A stretch of 64,000 nt of DNA from an uncultured Flavobacteriales bacterium (GTDB lineage: Bacteria > Bacteroidota > Bacteroidia > Flavobacteriales > CAJXXR01), in contig CAJXXR010000002.1 in the NCBI GenBank assembly GCA_913063375.1, forward strand, positions 62,001-126,000, given 5' to 3'. The translations under genes were made by a program, and so were the position numbers. The notes beneath the pieces were generated by a model. It was not told where the DNA came from and did no database searches. It saw only the letters and a program-made list of their open reading frames with translations. Positions 35,471 to 43,466 of this stretch are shown here, one piece after another (the first letter of the stretch is position 1; the number at the start of each line of letters is the position of its first letter).

Positions 35471-36817
35471 TCAAGTTAATAATAGCCATTGGGCTATGTA
35501 AAAATAGATACATAGGCCAAAAACATCATTGGCAGTAGTGATGAAAGGGCCAGTAGCAAGGGCCGGGTCAATTTTGTATTTGTTTAAGCTCAATGGGATC
35601 AATGTGCCAAATAATGCGGCAAATACAATCACACATAAAAGGGCAATACTTATGGTTTGTGCAAAGGCCAAATTATCCTTCATAAAAAAGGAAACGGCAA
35701 AAATAATGGCAGAACAAACACCTCCATTTATCAGTGCTACAAATAATTCTTTGGTAAGTCTTTTGGATAGTGTAATATGACCAAGCGTGTTTCCAGCTAA
35801 GCCTTGTACAATAATGGCTGAGGATTGTACCCCAACATTTCCACCCATGGCAGCAATAAGGGGAGCGAACAATGCCAATTGAGCATTTTTTTCAATGTCA
35901 AAATACCCCATTATTTGTGCGCCTAAGATTCCTCCTAATAGCCCTATTAATAGCCAGGGTAATCTTGCCCTGGTTAAAACGCCAACATTATCTGAAGATT
36001 CAATATTTTCAGAAATCCCAGAGGCCATTTGGTAATCCTTTTCTGCTTCTTCCGTCAAGACATCTACCGCATCATCAATGGTGACTCTACCAATAAGGCG
36101 ATTTAGTTCATCGACAACAGGTAAAGCTACCAGATCGTATTTCTGCATGGTAATGGCCACGTCTTCCTTTGAGGTGGATGCTTTTACTGAAATGACCTTT
36201 TCATTAAAGATCTCAGATACAAGGGTCCTTTCAGAACTCAATAATAACCGCTTTAGGGACATCGTACCACAAAGTACTTCATTCTCATCTACTACATAAA
36301 TGGTATAGACATGTTCTACTTCCTCGGCTTGCTTACGCATCTCTCTAACACAACGCAATAAGGACCAGCTTTTATAAACATGGATCAACTCCTTGGCCAT
36401 AAGACCACCGGCAGTATCTTCTCCATATGAAAGTAGATCTACAATATCACTTGCCTGGTCAATGTCTTCAACTTGGGAAAGTACTTCTTCCTTTTGTTCT
36501 TCGGACAAATGGGCAATGACATCGGCAGCATCATCGGAATCTAGATTGTCAAGATGCTCGGCAATCTCTTTCGAGGAAAGCTCACTTAATAACCTCTCTC
36601 GTACGTCTTCTTCTAATTCCTTAAGAATGTCTGCAGCAATATCCTCTTCCAATAGTTCGAAAAAGAATTTCGCATCATCATAGTGAAGTTCATCTAGAAT
36701 TTCAGCAATATCAGCCCAGTGCACTTGAGTACTAAAAGTTATCAGTGCCTCTCGATTTTCAGTCTCGACCCAATCTTGGATCTGAGCAATTAAGTCCTTG
36801 TTTAATTCAAACTTCAT
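35471..36817 (-). CDS. mgtE: Magnesium transporter MgtE
   Basis: A 448-residue homodimeric Mg2+ channel. An acidic superhelical N domain (about 1-130, with SDDAADVIAHLSEEQKEEVLSQ) is followed by two CBS domains (about 135-255) and five TM helices (from about 285), the latter with GGNVGVQSSAIIVQGLA and ATGPFITTANDVFGLCIYF that build the pore. All the elements of a regulated MgtE are present. It is the first gene of an operon with a hydroxyacid dehydrogenase and chaN; a -7-like element lies 25 bases upstream. Confidence 0.95.
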   Translation of the reverse strand: MKFELNKDLIAQIQDWVETENREALITFSTQVHWADIAEILDELHYDDAKFFFELLEEDIAADILKELEEDVRERLLSELSSKEIAEHLDNLDSDDAADVIAHLSEEQKEEVLSQVEDIDQASDIVDLLSYGEDTAGGLMAKELIHVYKSWSLLRCVREMRKQAEEVEHVYTIYVVDENEVLCGTMSLKRLLLSSERTLVSEIFNEKVISVKASTSKEDVAITMQKYDLVALPVVDELNRLIGRVTIDDAVDVLTEEAEKDYQMASGISENIESSDNVGVLTRARLPWLLIGLLGGILGAQIMGYFDIEKNAQLALFAPLIAAMGGNVGVQSSAIIVQGLAGNTLGHITLSKRLTKELFVALINGGVCSAIIFAVSFFMKDNLAFAQTISIALLCVIVFAALFGTLIPLSLNKYKIDPALATGPFITTANDVFGLCIYFYIAQWLLLT

Positions 36818-36841
36818 GGGCTATTCGTAGAGATTCAATAA

Positions 36842-36849
36842 CAAATATA
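36842..36849 (-). promoter_or_regulatory. -7 element (TATATTTG) for the mgtE operon
   Basis: A perfect TAnnTTTG on the minus strand, 25 bases before the mgtE ATG. No TTG is found at the -33 distance. The remainder of the 115-base gap holds nothing I recognise. Confidence 0.42.
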
Positions 36850-36932
36850 GAAAATATGGATCAGAGAATTTGGGATTGGGAATGCAATTCAAAAAAAAAT
36901 AGTCTTGCAGCCCTACTGACCCTATTCAAGTT

Positions 36933-37574
36933 TTAGTAAATTTTAAAAACCCTTTTCAGGATGGAGACTATACTTGTAGCCAAAATTGCGCCTATAAAAG
37001 CAAGAAAAATGTCCTTTTGTGCATCCCAAATATCTCCTTGTGTTCCTAGATAGGCATCTCCTTGTGCTTTAAAAAATAGATCAGCTACGGCCCATTCTAT
37101 CAATTCGTAAAATCCACTGATAGATAAGGTAACCTCGATAGGAAGAAACCAAGCCACCCATTTTTTGAAATTCAACCATTTAAGGAATAATTCACGCATA
37201 GGGTAGGCCAAAAGAAAGCCAAAGCTAAAATGAACGATACGGTCATAATGATTCCTACTAGTATCGAAAACATCTTGTAGATAATAGCCTAATGGGTTTT
37301 CAGCATAGGTGTGTTGAGAACCATAAACATGCAGGCATAAATAAATGCAAATGAGTAAATAACTGAGGTCGCTAAAAGCAAATCGTTTATACGTAAAGGT
37401 TAGAAAGCCTATAAAAATAAAGACCAGTAAATTTTCCAATATCCAATTGGCCATGTCCGTTGTCCCCAAAAGACTACTGGTCCACATCCCAAGGAAAACA
37501 AGTAGGAAACTCATTAGCCATAGGTTCTTTTTTAGAGGTGTTCGATAGGTTGAAATTGCCAAGCTAAATGCCAT
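36933..37574 (-). CDS. YjdF-like (DUF2238) inner-membrane protein
   Basis: A 213-residue polytopic protein with five or six TM helices. It matches the DUF2238/YjdF family: SRNHYDRIVHFSFGFLLAYPMREL and FYELIEWAV and a conserved LGTQGDIWDAQKDI near the C-terminus, with polar His, Glu and Asp residues in or near the membrane. The family is named but uncharacterised; a His/Asp-rich membrane core suggests a catalytic or ion-binding role (inference). It is transcribed divergently from the outer-membrane-protein pair. Confidence 0.88.
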   Translation of the reverse strand: MAFSLAISTYRTPLKKNLWLMSFLLVFLGMWTSSLLGTTDMANWILENLLVFIFIGFLTFTYKRFAFSDLSYLLICIYLCLHVYGSQHTYAENPLGYYLQDVFDTSRNHYDRIVHFSFGFLLAYPMRELFLKWLNFKKWVAWFLPIEVTLSISGFYELIEWAVADLFFKAQGDAYLGTQGDIWDAQKDIFLAFIGAILATSIVSILKRVFKIY

Positions 37575-37713
37575 GATTTTGTTTATTTTTTTATTCGGTA
37601 CAATATAGGAATAAAATCATTGCCTTATTTGATGTCAATTTCTGTTAGAGATGAAGGAGTCTTACGCAACAAAAGATTATATTAGAAAAATAAATTTTAA
37701 AAAGGGAATTGAA

Positions 37714-38289
37714 ATGATTAAAAAATGTATGTTGATAATGGCCTTTATGGGCCTAGTAGAGCAAGGAATTGCACAAGAAAAGGATAGTGTAGAACCAGGG
37801 GAGGTATTTTTAACAGGGTCTATGAAATTGGCAGGCATGAGTACTGAAAACAATACTGAAAGTATATTCGGGATAAACCTTGGAATTGGTTATAGAGTTG
37901 ATGATGATGTTATAGTCGGGGTACAGGTGTCGTATGCAGACTACCAGACTATCATGGTATATGGTGACGAATTCGTTTTAGATAATGGTGATGTTGAGCA
38001 ATTTGCTATCGGTTTATTTTCCAGACAAAATATTGAGATAACGGATAGATTGAGCTTTGTTGCCAGAGAAGGTTTTATGATAATTAATGTTGAGGATGAT
38101 GATGATAGTCAATCGAGTTTTGCCATAAATCTTATACCTATGATCAATTATCAAATCACCAATACCTTGGGGGTTGATTTAAATTTTGGTGGATTCAATT
38201 ATCAAAAGATCTCCGATGCTGATTTTTCCCTGTATTCATTGGATTTGAACCTCCAGAATATAAATGTAGGTGTCAATTTGAATCTATAA
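37714..38289 (+). CDS. Outer-membrane beta-barrel protein, tandem paralogue 1
   Basis: A 191-residue exported protein with a signal peptide (about 1-22, ending GIAQ), chosen at 37714 because the upstream in-frame Met codons would place a charged segment before it. The mature part is alternating-polarity beta strands ending in NVGVNLNL, typical of an eight-stranded OmpX/OmpA-type barrel. Some acidic runs (VEDDDDSQ) interrupt it. It is a paralogue of the following gene, with NYQITNTLGVDLNFGGFNYQ near the end matching NYQVTNTLGIDVNFGGLVYQ. Ligand and role unknown. Confidence 0.75.
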   Translation: MIKKCMLIMAFMGLVEQGIAQEKDSVEPGEVFLTGSMKLAGMSTENNTESIFGINLGIGYRVDDDVIVGVQVSYADYQTIMVYGDEFVLDNGDVEQFAIGLFSRQNIEITDRLSFVAREGFMIINVEDDDDSQSSFAINLIPMINYQITNTLGVDLNFGGFNYQKISDADFSLYSLDLNLQNINVGVNLNL

Positions 38290-38309
38290 AAAGAGAAAGA
38301 TCAGCTTGT

Positions 38310-38348
38310 AAAACGCCATCGATTGCATTTGTATTTAATGGGGTTTTT
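38310..38348 (+). terminator. Hairpin after barrel paralogue 1
   Basis: AAACGCCAT (38311-38319) can pair with ATGGGGTTT (38338-38346) with one mismatch, then T. The loop region GCATTTGTATTTAATGG resembles the hairpin after paralogue 2, so the duplication included this element. Confidence 0.5.
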
Positions 38349-38445
38349 AAATTATAGGCAAATTGATCTTTTGGTATTTGGAAGGAATTCAAGCGTATAA
38401 CCTTCTTCAGGTAGTATGAATAATAAGCTTAATTTAAGGATTACA

Positions 38446-39012
38446 ATGATTAAAAAAAGCATGCTATTACTGGCTTTTATAGCTATGTTGACAAATGGTT
38501 TAGGTCAAGAATCTTCACAGAGGGAATTTGGAAGAATTTTTATTGCCGGGGGCTTAAATGTCACAAGTGTAAATAATAACAACAATATTGATAATACCTT
38601 TGGTATGAACTTAGCTCTTGGACGTGAAGTCTCGGATGAATTGGTTGTTGGATTACTAGTTACTTATGTCGAGTACTATGAAGTTAGTATCATATTTGGT
38701 GATCAAATTGATCCTACCCCAAATAAAATTGAACAGTTTGGTTTTGGGATTTTCGCCCGACAGAAATTTACAATAACAGATAAGTTGGATTTTGTTAGCC
38801 AGGTAAGTGTTCGGAAAATTCAGGAAGGTGGAGACTCCGGTCTAAACATAAATATATTACCAGTACTAAATTATCAAGTAACGAACACTTTAGGAATTGA
38901 TGTCAATTTTGGTGGCTTGGTTTATCAAAATAATTCAGATACTGAGGTAAGTACTTATTTATTTGATTTGGATTTACAGAATGTAAATGTGGGGGTCAAT
39001 TTTACCTTTTAA
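38446..39012 (+). CDS. Outer-membrane beta-barrel protein, tandem paralogue 2
   Basis: A 188-residue exported barrel protein closely related to its upstream neighbour over the whole length: signal peptide (starting MIKKSMLLLAFIAML), NNTFGMNLALG-like strands, GIFARQKFTITDKLDFVSQ and the final NVNVGVNFTF. The start at 38446 matches the paralogue's. The 156-base gap before it carries the first copy's hairpin. Both are likely small outer-membrane proteins of unknown ligand. Confidence 0.75.
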   Translation: MIKKSMLLLAFIAMLTNGLGQESSQREFGRIFIAGGLNVTSVNNNNNIDNTFGMNLALGREVSDELVVGLLVTYVEYYEVSIIFGDQIDPTPNKIEQFGFGIFARQKFTITDKLDFVSQVSVRKIQEGGDSGLNINILPVLNYQVTNTLGIDVNFGGLVYQNNSDTEVSTYLFDLDLQNVNVGVNFTF

Positions 39013-39034
39013 TATTTACAATTCTTGTTTATAT

Positions 39035-39072
39035 AATGCCGCTGGATACATTTGTATTCAATGGCATTTTTT
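39035..39072 (+). terminator. Hairpin terminator after barrel paralogue 2
   Basis: AATGCC (39035-39040) pairs with GGCATT (39063-39068), with an inner stem GGATAC/GTATTC, followed by six T. Confidence 0.78.
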
Positions 39073-39117
39073 ATTGAGGTAAAGCCTTGTTATCTTGCAG
39101 AGACAATAGTAGAAATT

Positions 39118-40140
39118 ATGGAGATCAATTTGATAAGTGATACAGTTACAAGACCTAGCCAAGGAATGTTGGATGCTATGCTATCAGCAAAGGTAGGAGA
39201 CGATGTTTTTAAGGAGGACCCAACAGTAAATGCGCTTGAAAAGAAAGCGGCAGATTTATTTGGTATGGAGGCGGCTTTATATTGCCCTTCAGGAACTATG
39301 ACCAATCAAATTGCCTTGAATTTACATACACAGCCTGGGGCTCAGGTTATCTGTGATAAGTGGGCGCATATTTATAATTTTGAAGGGGGAGGAGCCTCTT
39401 TCAATTCTGGATTGTCTTGTAGATTATTGGATGGAGACAGAGGAATGTTTACGGCTGCTCAAATGGTAGAAGCCATTAACCCTCCTGATTTTTACCATTC
39501 TCCTTTAACCGCATTAGTGGCAGTAGAAAATACGACTAATAAAGGTGGTGGTGCTTGCTGGGATATGAATGAAATGAAAGCGATAAAAGTGGCATGTGAT
39601 CAACATGGTTTACCCTTTCACGTGGATGGTGCTCGTATTTTCAATGCACTAGTGGCAAAGAGGGAAAGTGCCAAAGCCTATGGAGAAATGTTTGATACCA
39701 TATCTATTTGTCTTTCCAAAGGGTTGGGGGCTCCAGTAGGATCCTTATTGTTGGGCTCGAAGGAAATGATGAACAAGGCCCTTAGAATTAGAAAGATATT
39801 TGGTGGTGGTATGCGCCAGTCAGGATTCTTGGCGGCGGCTGGAATTTATGCATTGGATAATAATGTGGATAGGTTAGCTGAGGATCATTCAAAAGCACAA
39901 ATAATCGCTAGTGTATTGTCTGAATTACCCTTTATAAAAAAGGTAGAGCCTGTAGAAACTAATATTCTCATTTTTGAAGTTCAAGACAATATTGAGGTGA
40001 CCGATTTTGTGGCTAAATTGGCTGCTAAAGGAATCCGAATCATCGGTATGGGACAAGGTAAATTGAGGATTGTAACTCATTTGGATTTTACGGATGATAT
40101 GTTGGAGGTGCTATTGAAAGAGTTGAAAGGCTTGTATTAG
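39118..40140 (+). CDS. ltaE: Low-specificity L-threonine aldolase
   Basis: A PLP enzyme cleaving threonine (or allo-threonine) to glycine and acetaldehyde. The 340-residue protein from 39118 begins EINLISDTVTRPSQGMLDAM, the standard family start; HVDGARIFNALVA carries the conserved Asp near the PLP pyridine, and the Schiff-base Lys is in SICLSKGLGAPVGS. Met codons upstream are rejected since the family begins at this motif. It has no operon partner; a terminator-like hairpin ends 46 bases before it. Confidence 0.94.
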   Translation: MEINLISDTVTRPSQGMLDAMLSAKVGDDVFKEDPTVNALEKKAADLFGMEAALYCPSGTMTNQIALNLHTQPGAQVICDKWAHIYNFEGGGASFNSGLSCRLLDGDRGMFTAAQMVEAINPPDFYHSPLTALVAVENTTNKGGGACWDMNEMKAIKVACDQHGLPFHVDGARIFNALVAKRESAKAYGEMFDTISICLSKGLGAPVGSLLLGSKEMMNKALRIRKIFGGGMRQSGFLAAAGIYALDNNVDRLAEDHSKAQIIASVLSELPFIKKVEPVETNILIFEVQDNIEVTDFVAKLAAKGIRIIGMGQGKLRIVTHLDFTDDMLEVLLKELKGLY

Positions 40141-40171
40141 AATTTTAACCTTTAGATTTAATAAATCAAAT

Positions 40172-40624
40172 ATGAAAACACTTTTTTATATCCTGGTATT
40201 TTTATTTTCACTGAATGCTTTCTGTTGTACTTGTACCCCTAAATGGTCTGTAAAAAAGAGCTTTAAACACTCAGAGGTTATTGTTTCCGTACGGGTTCTT
40301 GAAATATTGAATCCAATCACTCCAAACGATACGACTTATGCTGAGGATGGGAGACGAATAATTAGATCTGCAGTCTTTGGTTATGCTAAAAAGGTTGAAA
40401 TATTAGAAGTTTATAAAGGGAAAAATATTAAAAAAATAATGATCATTCAAGGGGAAGAAACTAATTGTGAGTTTCGCCTTCAGAAGGGGAGTGAATATTT
40501 AGTTTATGGCCGCATGAATGAAGAGGAGATTCAAATATATAATTGTGGAAGAACAGCCTTACGAGAAGGAAATCCGGATTTTGAGTATTTAAGTAAAAGG
40601 AAAAAGAAATTTAATTTTTCATAG
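40172..40624 (+). CDS. Exported TIMP/netrin-like Cys-rich protein
   Basis: A 150-residue exported protein. A signal peptide (about 1-17, ending NAFC) is followed immediately by CTCTPKWSVKKSF, a pattern seen in bacterial proteins with a TIMP/netrin (NTR)-like OB fold: Cys-x-Cys at the mature N-terminus, a strand SVRVLEI, a variable loop, KKVEILEVYKG, then NCEFRLQKGSEYLVYG and a terminal Cys (NCGRTAL). Disulfides joining the N-terminal Cys to the core are likely. Function unknown; neighbours give no clue. Confidence 0.65.
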   Translation: MKTLFYILVFLFSLNAFCCTCTPKWSVKKSFKHSEVIVSVRVLEILNPITPNDTTYAEDGRRIIRSAVFGYAKKVEILEVYKGKNIKKIMIIQGEETNCEFRLQKGSEYLVYGRMNEEEIQIYNCGRTALREGNPDFEYLSKRKKKFNFS

Positions 40625-40690
40625 AAAATGCCAATCCTTAGTGGTAAGGATGAGGTTCAATCGATTGTAATGAATTAAAGGATAAAATTG

Positions 40691-41200
40691 ATGAGGAGTC
40701 TTAAATTTCTAATACTATTCCTACTTATTGCAAGTTGTTCGGACCATGACTATATCCCATTTGAAGAATTTCAATTTGAGGAGGCGCGTATTGCCGATCA
40801 GGCTGAAGTTCGTATACTCTCTTTTTCGGGAGGAAAGAAATGTACTACAACGGAAACGTATTATTATTCTGTGATTGCAATCGTAATTGGAACCGAAGAT
40901 ACTATTCGGATATTGTCTCCTTGCCAGTTATTTTCACAAAAGTATCCAACAGGTACATTTCATCTTGAAAATAATAAAAAAGACAGTCTTTTGGCAGCCT
41001 TAGGATTTGATTTTTATGATGCATCTATTGATCAAATTGTTGTGGTGACCCCTGAATTACCTTTTCAGAAGATAGATTATAAAACAATTGTTGGCTCTAT
41101 TGGATTTGACGATGAAGCAGGGGAAATTATAAAAGATGATTTGAAAAGAAAGAATATAGATACACTTTTATTAGAGCTTCCAAGAAAGATAATACCTTAA
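40691..41200 (+). CDS. Lipoprotein of unknown function
   Basis: A 169-residue lipoprotein: hydrophobic N-terminus with a lipobox ending LIASCSDHDY. The ATG at 40691 is preferred to a TTG one codon upstream. The mature protein has a central KKCTTTETYYYSV and a Cys in SPCQLF that may form a disulfide, and a mixed beta/alpha pattern. I do not recognise the family. No operon partner is evident. Confidence 0.65.
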   Translation: MRSLKFLILFLLIASCSDHDYIPFEEFQFEEARIADQAEVRILSFSGGKKCTTTETYYYSVIAIVIGTEDTIRILSPCQLFSQKYPTGTFHLENNKKDSLLAALGFDFYDASIDQIVVVTPELPFQKIDYKTIVGSIGFDDEAGEIIKDDLKRKNIDTLLLELPRKIIP

Positions 41201-41294
41201 AAAGAATGCAAGACCCCATTCAAAATCAATTCGTAAATCGGGACCCTATGGTTATCCGCTAAAAAGCTTATCTTAATAAGAAATTAAGCAAAAC

Positions 41295-42149
41295 TTGGAG
41301 GAGGATAACCATATAGTAGTCACCAAAATGTCTGGAGAGAAAGTTTCCTTTTCCTCCATGAAGTTGCGCTATTCCCTGGAGAAATCGGGGGCAGGGGCCA
41401 AGGATGTGGAGGATATCTTGACTACAATAAAGGCTATGCTTTATGAAGGGATTTCTACTAAAGAAATTTATGCCAAAGCCTTTTCCCTATTGCGGAAAAA
41501 ATCACGGGCCAATGCCGCAAGGTATAAACTAAAAAGAGCGCTATTGGAATTGGGGCCTACAGGATATCCCTTCGAACAATATGTAGGCGAATTACTCAAA
41601 TACCAAGGTTATGACGTTATTGTTGGAACAATAGTTCAAGGCCATTGTATACCACATGAAGTGGATGTGATTGCCAAAAAAAACAATACCCAGTTGATGG
41701 TAGAGTGTAAATTCCATACTAAGCAAACTAGGCATAGCGATGTGAAAATCCCACTTTATATTCAATCTAGGTTTAAGGATATAGAAAAGGTATGGGCCAA
41801 ATTGCCAGGGCATGAGGATACCTTTCACCAAGGATGGATAGTCACCAATACGAGATTTACCACTGTAGCTTTAGAATATGGGCTATGTGCAGGACTTCAA
41901 TTGGTAGGTTGGGATTATCCCAAACATGGCAGTCTAAAGGATAGGATAGACATAGCAGGATTGCACCCCATCACTTGCTTGACCAGTATAACCAATAAAG
42001 AAAAAAGTACTCTTTTGAAACGAAAAAAAGTACTCTGTAAGGACCTCTGTGCCAATCCTCAATTGTTGTTTGAAATTGGTGCTAAAGAAAGTCGGCATGC
42101 GAAAATCTTAGCCGAAGCCGAAGCTGTATGTAAAACAAATGGAGATTAG
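41295..42149 (+). CDS. ATP-cone domain fused to a PD-(D/E)xK (Mrr-like) nuclease, TTG start
   Basis: A 284-residue predicted cytosolic protein joining two domains. Residues about 6-85 are an ATP-cone (HIVVTKMSGEKVSFSSMKLRYSLEKSGA, then IYAKAFSLLRK), the nucleotide-sensing module of ribonucleotide reductases and NrdR. Residues about 90-210 are a restriction-endonuclease-like core with FEQYVGELLKYQGYDV, and the catalytic D-x12-ECK in EVDVIAKKNNTQLMVECKFH. No ATG fits: an in-frame stop is at 41277 and the next Met (41328) would cut off the first ATP-cone strand, so the TTG at 41295 is the likely start. It could be a nucleotide-regulated nuclease for repair or defence; its stop interlocks with the convergent lipoprotein gene. 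Confidence 0.8.
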   Translation: MEEDNHIVVTKMSGEKVSFSSMKLRYSLEKSGAGAKDVEDILTTIKAMLYEGISTKEIYAKAFSLLRKKSRANAARYKLKRALLELGPTGYPFEQYVGELLKYQGYDVIVGTIVQGHCIPHEVDVIAKKNNTQLMVECKFHTKQTRHSDVKIPLYIQSRFKDIEKVWAKLPGHEDTFHQGWIVTNTRFTTVALEYGLCAGLQLVGWDYPKHGSLKDRIDIAGLHPITCLTSITNKEKSTLLKRKKVLCKDLCANPQLLFEIGAKESRHAKILAEAEAVCKTNGD

Positions 42150-42679
42150 TTGTATATCTCTGCTTCTATAAAGGTGTCAATGTCTTTTTGTAAGGTAGGG
42201 TTAAGAATTTCACCATGTTTGTTTATAAGTATTCTAGTAGGCATACTTTCTGCAACCCAATCCAAGTAGGAGACCTCCTGGTTTGGAAAGACTTCATCAA
42301 TATAATTACAGACTGCTATTCTATTACTTAGGGCATTTCCCCCAGGGCTATCCATATAATAGGAAAGGAAGCCTTCTTCTCTTTTACTCTTTACAGCATC
42401 TAATGAAATAGTTTCATCTGCAGCAATCAGTACTATTTGGCTGTTGAGGTTTCTGCTTTGGATACTATCTTTGATGGCTGTATAGTAATTTTCTATGGTT
42501 AGTTTAGAACCACCACACCAATCCGTCCAAAAAAGAAGATAGGTGTGATCTTTCTGCTTATAAAGGTTTTTTAATTCGGAACTAGTTAGGATATATTCAT
42601 CGGGTGCGTCAATGGCAGAATTGCAAGAAAGCAATCCGATTGAAAGTACTAAATTTAACAGGCAGGCTTTTAATTTCAA
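42146..42679 (-). CDS. Thioredoxin-fold lipoprotein with CxxS active site
   Basis: A 177-residue lipoprotein (lipobox ending GLLSC at about 15-19) with a thioredoxin-like domain. The active-site helix reads LFWTDWCGGSKLT, so the resolving Cys of CxxC is Ser, and the cis-Pro loop is ESMPTRILINKHGEI. A CxxS protein can act on mixed disulfides or as an isomerase-like partner but cannot complete a normal dithiol cycle alone. It is the neighbour of a putative metal cluster but separated by a hairpin, so co-regulation is not implied. Its stop interlocks with that of the ATP-cone gene. Confidence 0.75.
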   Translation of the reverse strand: MKLKACLLNLVLSIGLLSCNSAIDAPDEYILTSSELKNLYKQKDHTYLLFWTDWCGGSKLTIENYYTAIKDSIQSRNLNSQIVLIAADETISLDAVKSKREEGFLSYYMDSPGGNALSNRIAVCNYIDEVFPNQEVSYLDWVAESMPTRILINKHGEILNPTLQKDIDTFIEAEIYN

Positions 42680-42735
42680 ATCGTCTTATTATTTAAATAA
42701 ATTAAGTAGCCTAAATTAATAAAAAAAATCAAAAT

Positions 42736-42769
42736 GAAGAGACCTACCACTGTTTTTAGATAGGTCTCT
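42736..42769 (-). terminator. Hairpin downstream of the HMA lipoprotein gene
   Basis: AAGAGACCTA (42736-42745) and TAGGTCTCTT (42760-42769) form a ten-pair perfect stem between the HMA gene stop (42774) and the next minus-strand gene. The plus-strand A/T-rich flanks give only a modest U tract on the minus strand. Confidence 0.65.
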
Positions 42770-42773
42770 TTTA

Positions 42774-43103
42774 TTATTTTTCAGTCTCAATAATGCTATA
42801 TCCAGATCTGTTGATAGCAAATTTGATATCCGCTTCAGTACATTTATCTGTATCGAACCATACTGTGATAGCCTGTTTTTCAATGTTTGATTCTGACTTT
42901 ATATAACCTTCAACTTCCTTTAAATTGTACTCTACCATTTTGGTGCAGCAATTCTGGGTGTATTTTTTTAAGGTATAGCTCACTTTATGAACCTCCTTTT
43001 GAATATTTGTAGTTATATAATTATTTGCCGCATTGCTGTTATCTGTACAAGATAGGATTGTGATAAAAGTTAGGCAGGTAAATAAGAGTTTTGAAATTCG
43101 CAT
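42774..43103 (-). CDS. HMA-like (MerP-type) metal-binding lipoprotein
   Basis: A 109-residue lipoprotein (lipobox TILSC, Cys19) with a ferredoxin-like heavy-metal-associated domain. Instead of the standard GMxCxxC the metal-site loop reads TQNCCTKM with a vicinal pair C52-C53, and KSESNIEKQAITVWFD and DIKFAINRSGYSI are typical HMA strands and helix. The ATG at 43103 is chosen because earlier in-frame starts lie inside the MerT-like gene. It is the last gene of the sigZ cluster and would act as a periplasmic acceptor delivering a soft metal to the MerT-like protein. Which metal is unknown. Confidence 0.78.
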   Translation of the reverse strand: MRISKLLFTCLTFITILSCTDNSNAANNYITTNIQKEVHKVSYTLKKYTQNCCTKMVEYNLKEVEGYIKSESNIEKQAITVWFDTDKCTEADIKFAINRSGYSIIETEK

Positions 43104-43114
43104 AATAAAATGGT

Positions 43115-43459
43115 TTAACGTGTTAGATACGGTAGTAAGAGGGTGGTAAGGGTCAATACCACAACACTCCAAAGGAATTTTTTCGACTTGAAAATAGCGT
43201 CCATTTTTGTTTGTTTTTTATCGACTGTGATATCGCAGCAATTTTTTGTTGACTTTTTAGGGAAATATGCTCTGTATAGACTAAATCCAACCAAGATAAG
43301 GCTGGTAATTATCAAGTAGTTTTTTACACTAGAAAGCCAATTCAAATAGGATGCACTTAAGCCAAGTAATCCCGCTAATGAAAGCAAGGGGCCTAGGCAA
43401 CAGGTACTAGCGGAAAGTGCTACAAACAGTGCGCTGAAAGATGTTAAGATTGATTTCAT
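43115..43459 (-). CDS. MerT-like mercuric/soft-metal transporter
   Basis: A 114-residue membrane protein with three TM segments. MerT's two Cys pairs are both present: C20-C21 (SASTCCLGP) in the first TM and C74-C75 (NCCDI) in the cytoplasmic loop. In mer operons MerT takes Hg2+ from periplasmic MerP and passes it to MerA; no merA or merR is seen here, so the pair is probably used for another thiophilic ion, or hands the metal to the adjacent permease or thioredoxin-like protein. Gaps of 7 and 11 bases to its neighbours support one operon. Confidence 0.85.
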   Translation of the reverse strand: MKSILTSFSALFVALSASTCCLGPLLSLAGLLGLSASYLNWLSSVKNYLIITSLILVGFSLYRAYFPKKSTKNCCDITVDKKQTKMDAIFKSKKFLWSVVVLTLTTLLLPYLTR

Positions 43460-43466
43460 GGGTTGG

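Noticed and set aside
36393..36683. Plus-strand frame with a Ser-rich translation inside mgtE
   Set aside because: It is the complement of the acidic repeats of the MgtE N domain; the composition explains it.
36818..36932. A small gene between mgtE and the YjdF-like gene
   Set aside because: Frames here are short or antisense to mgtE and have no hydrophobic or domain pattern; the gap holds only the -7-like element.
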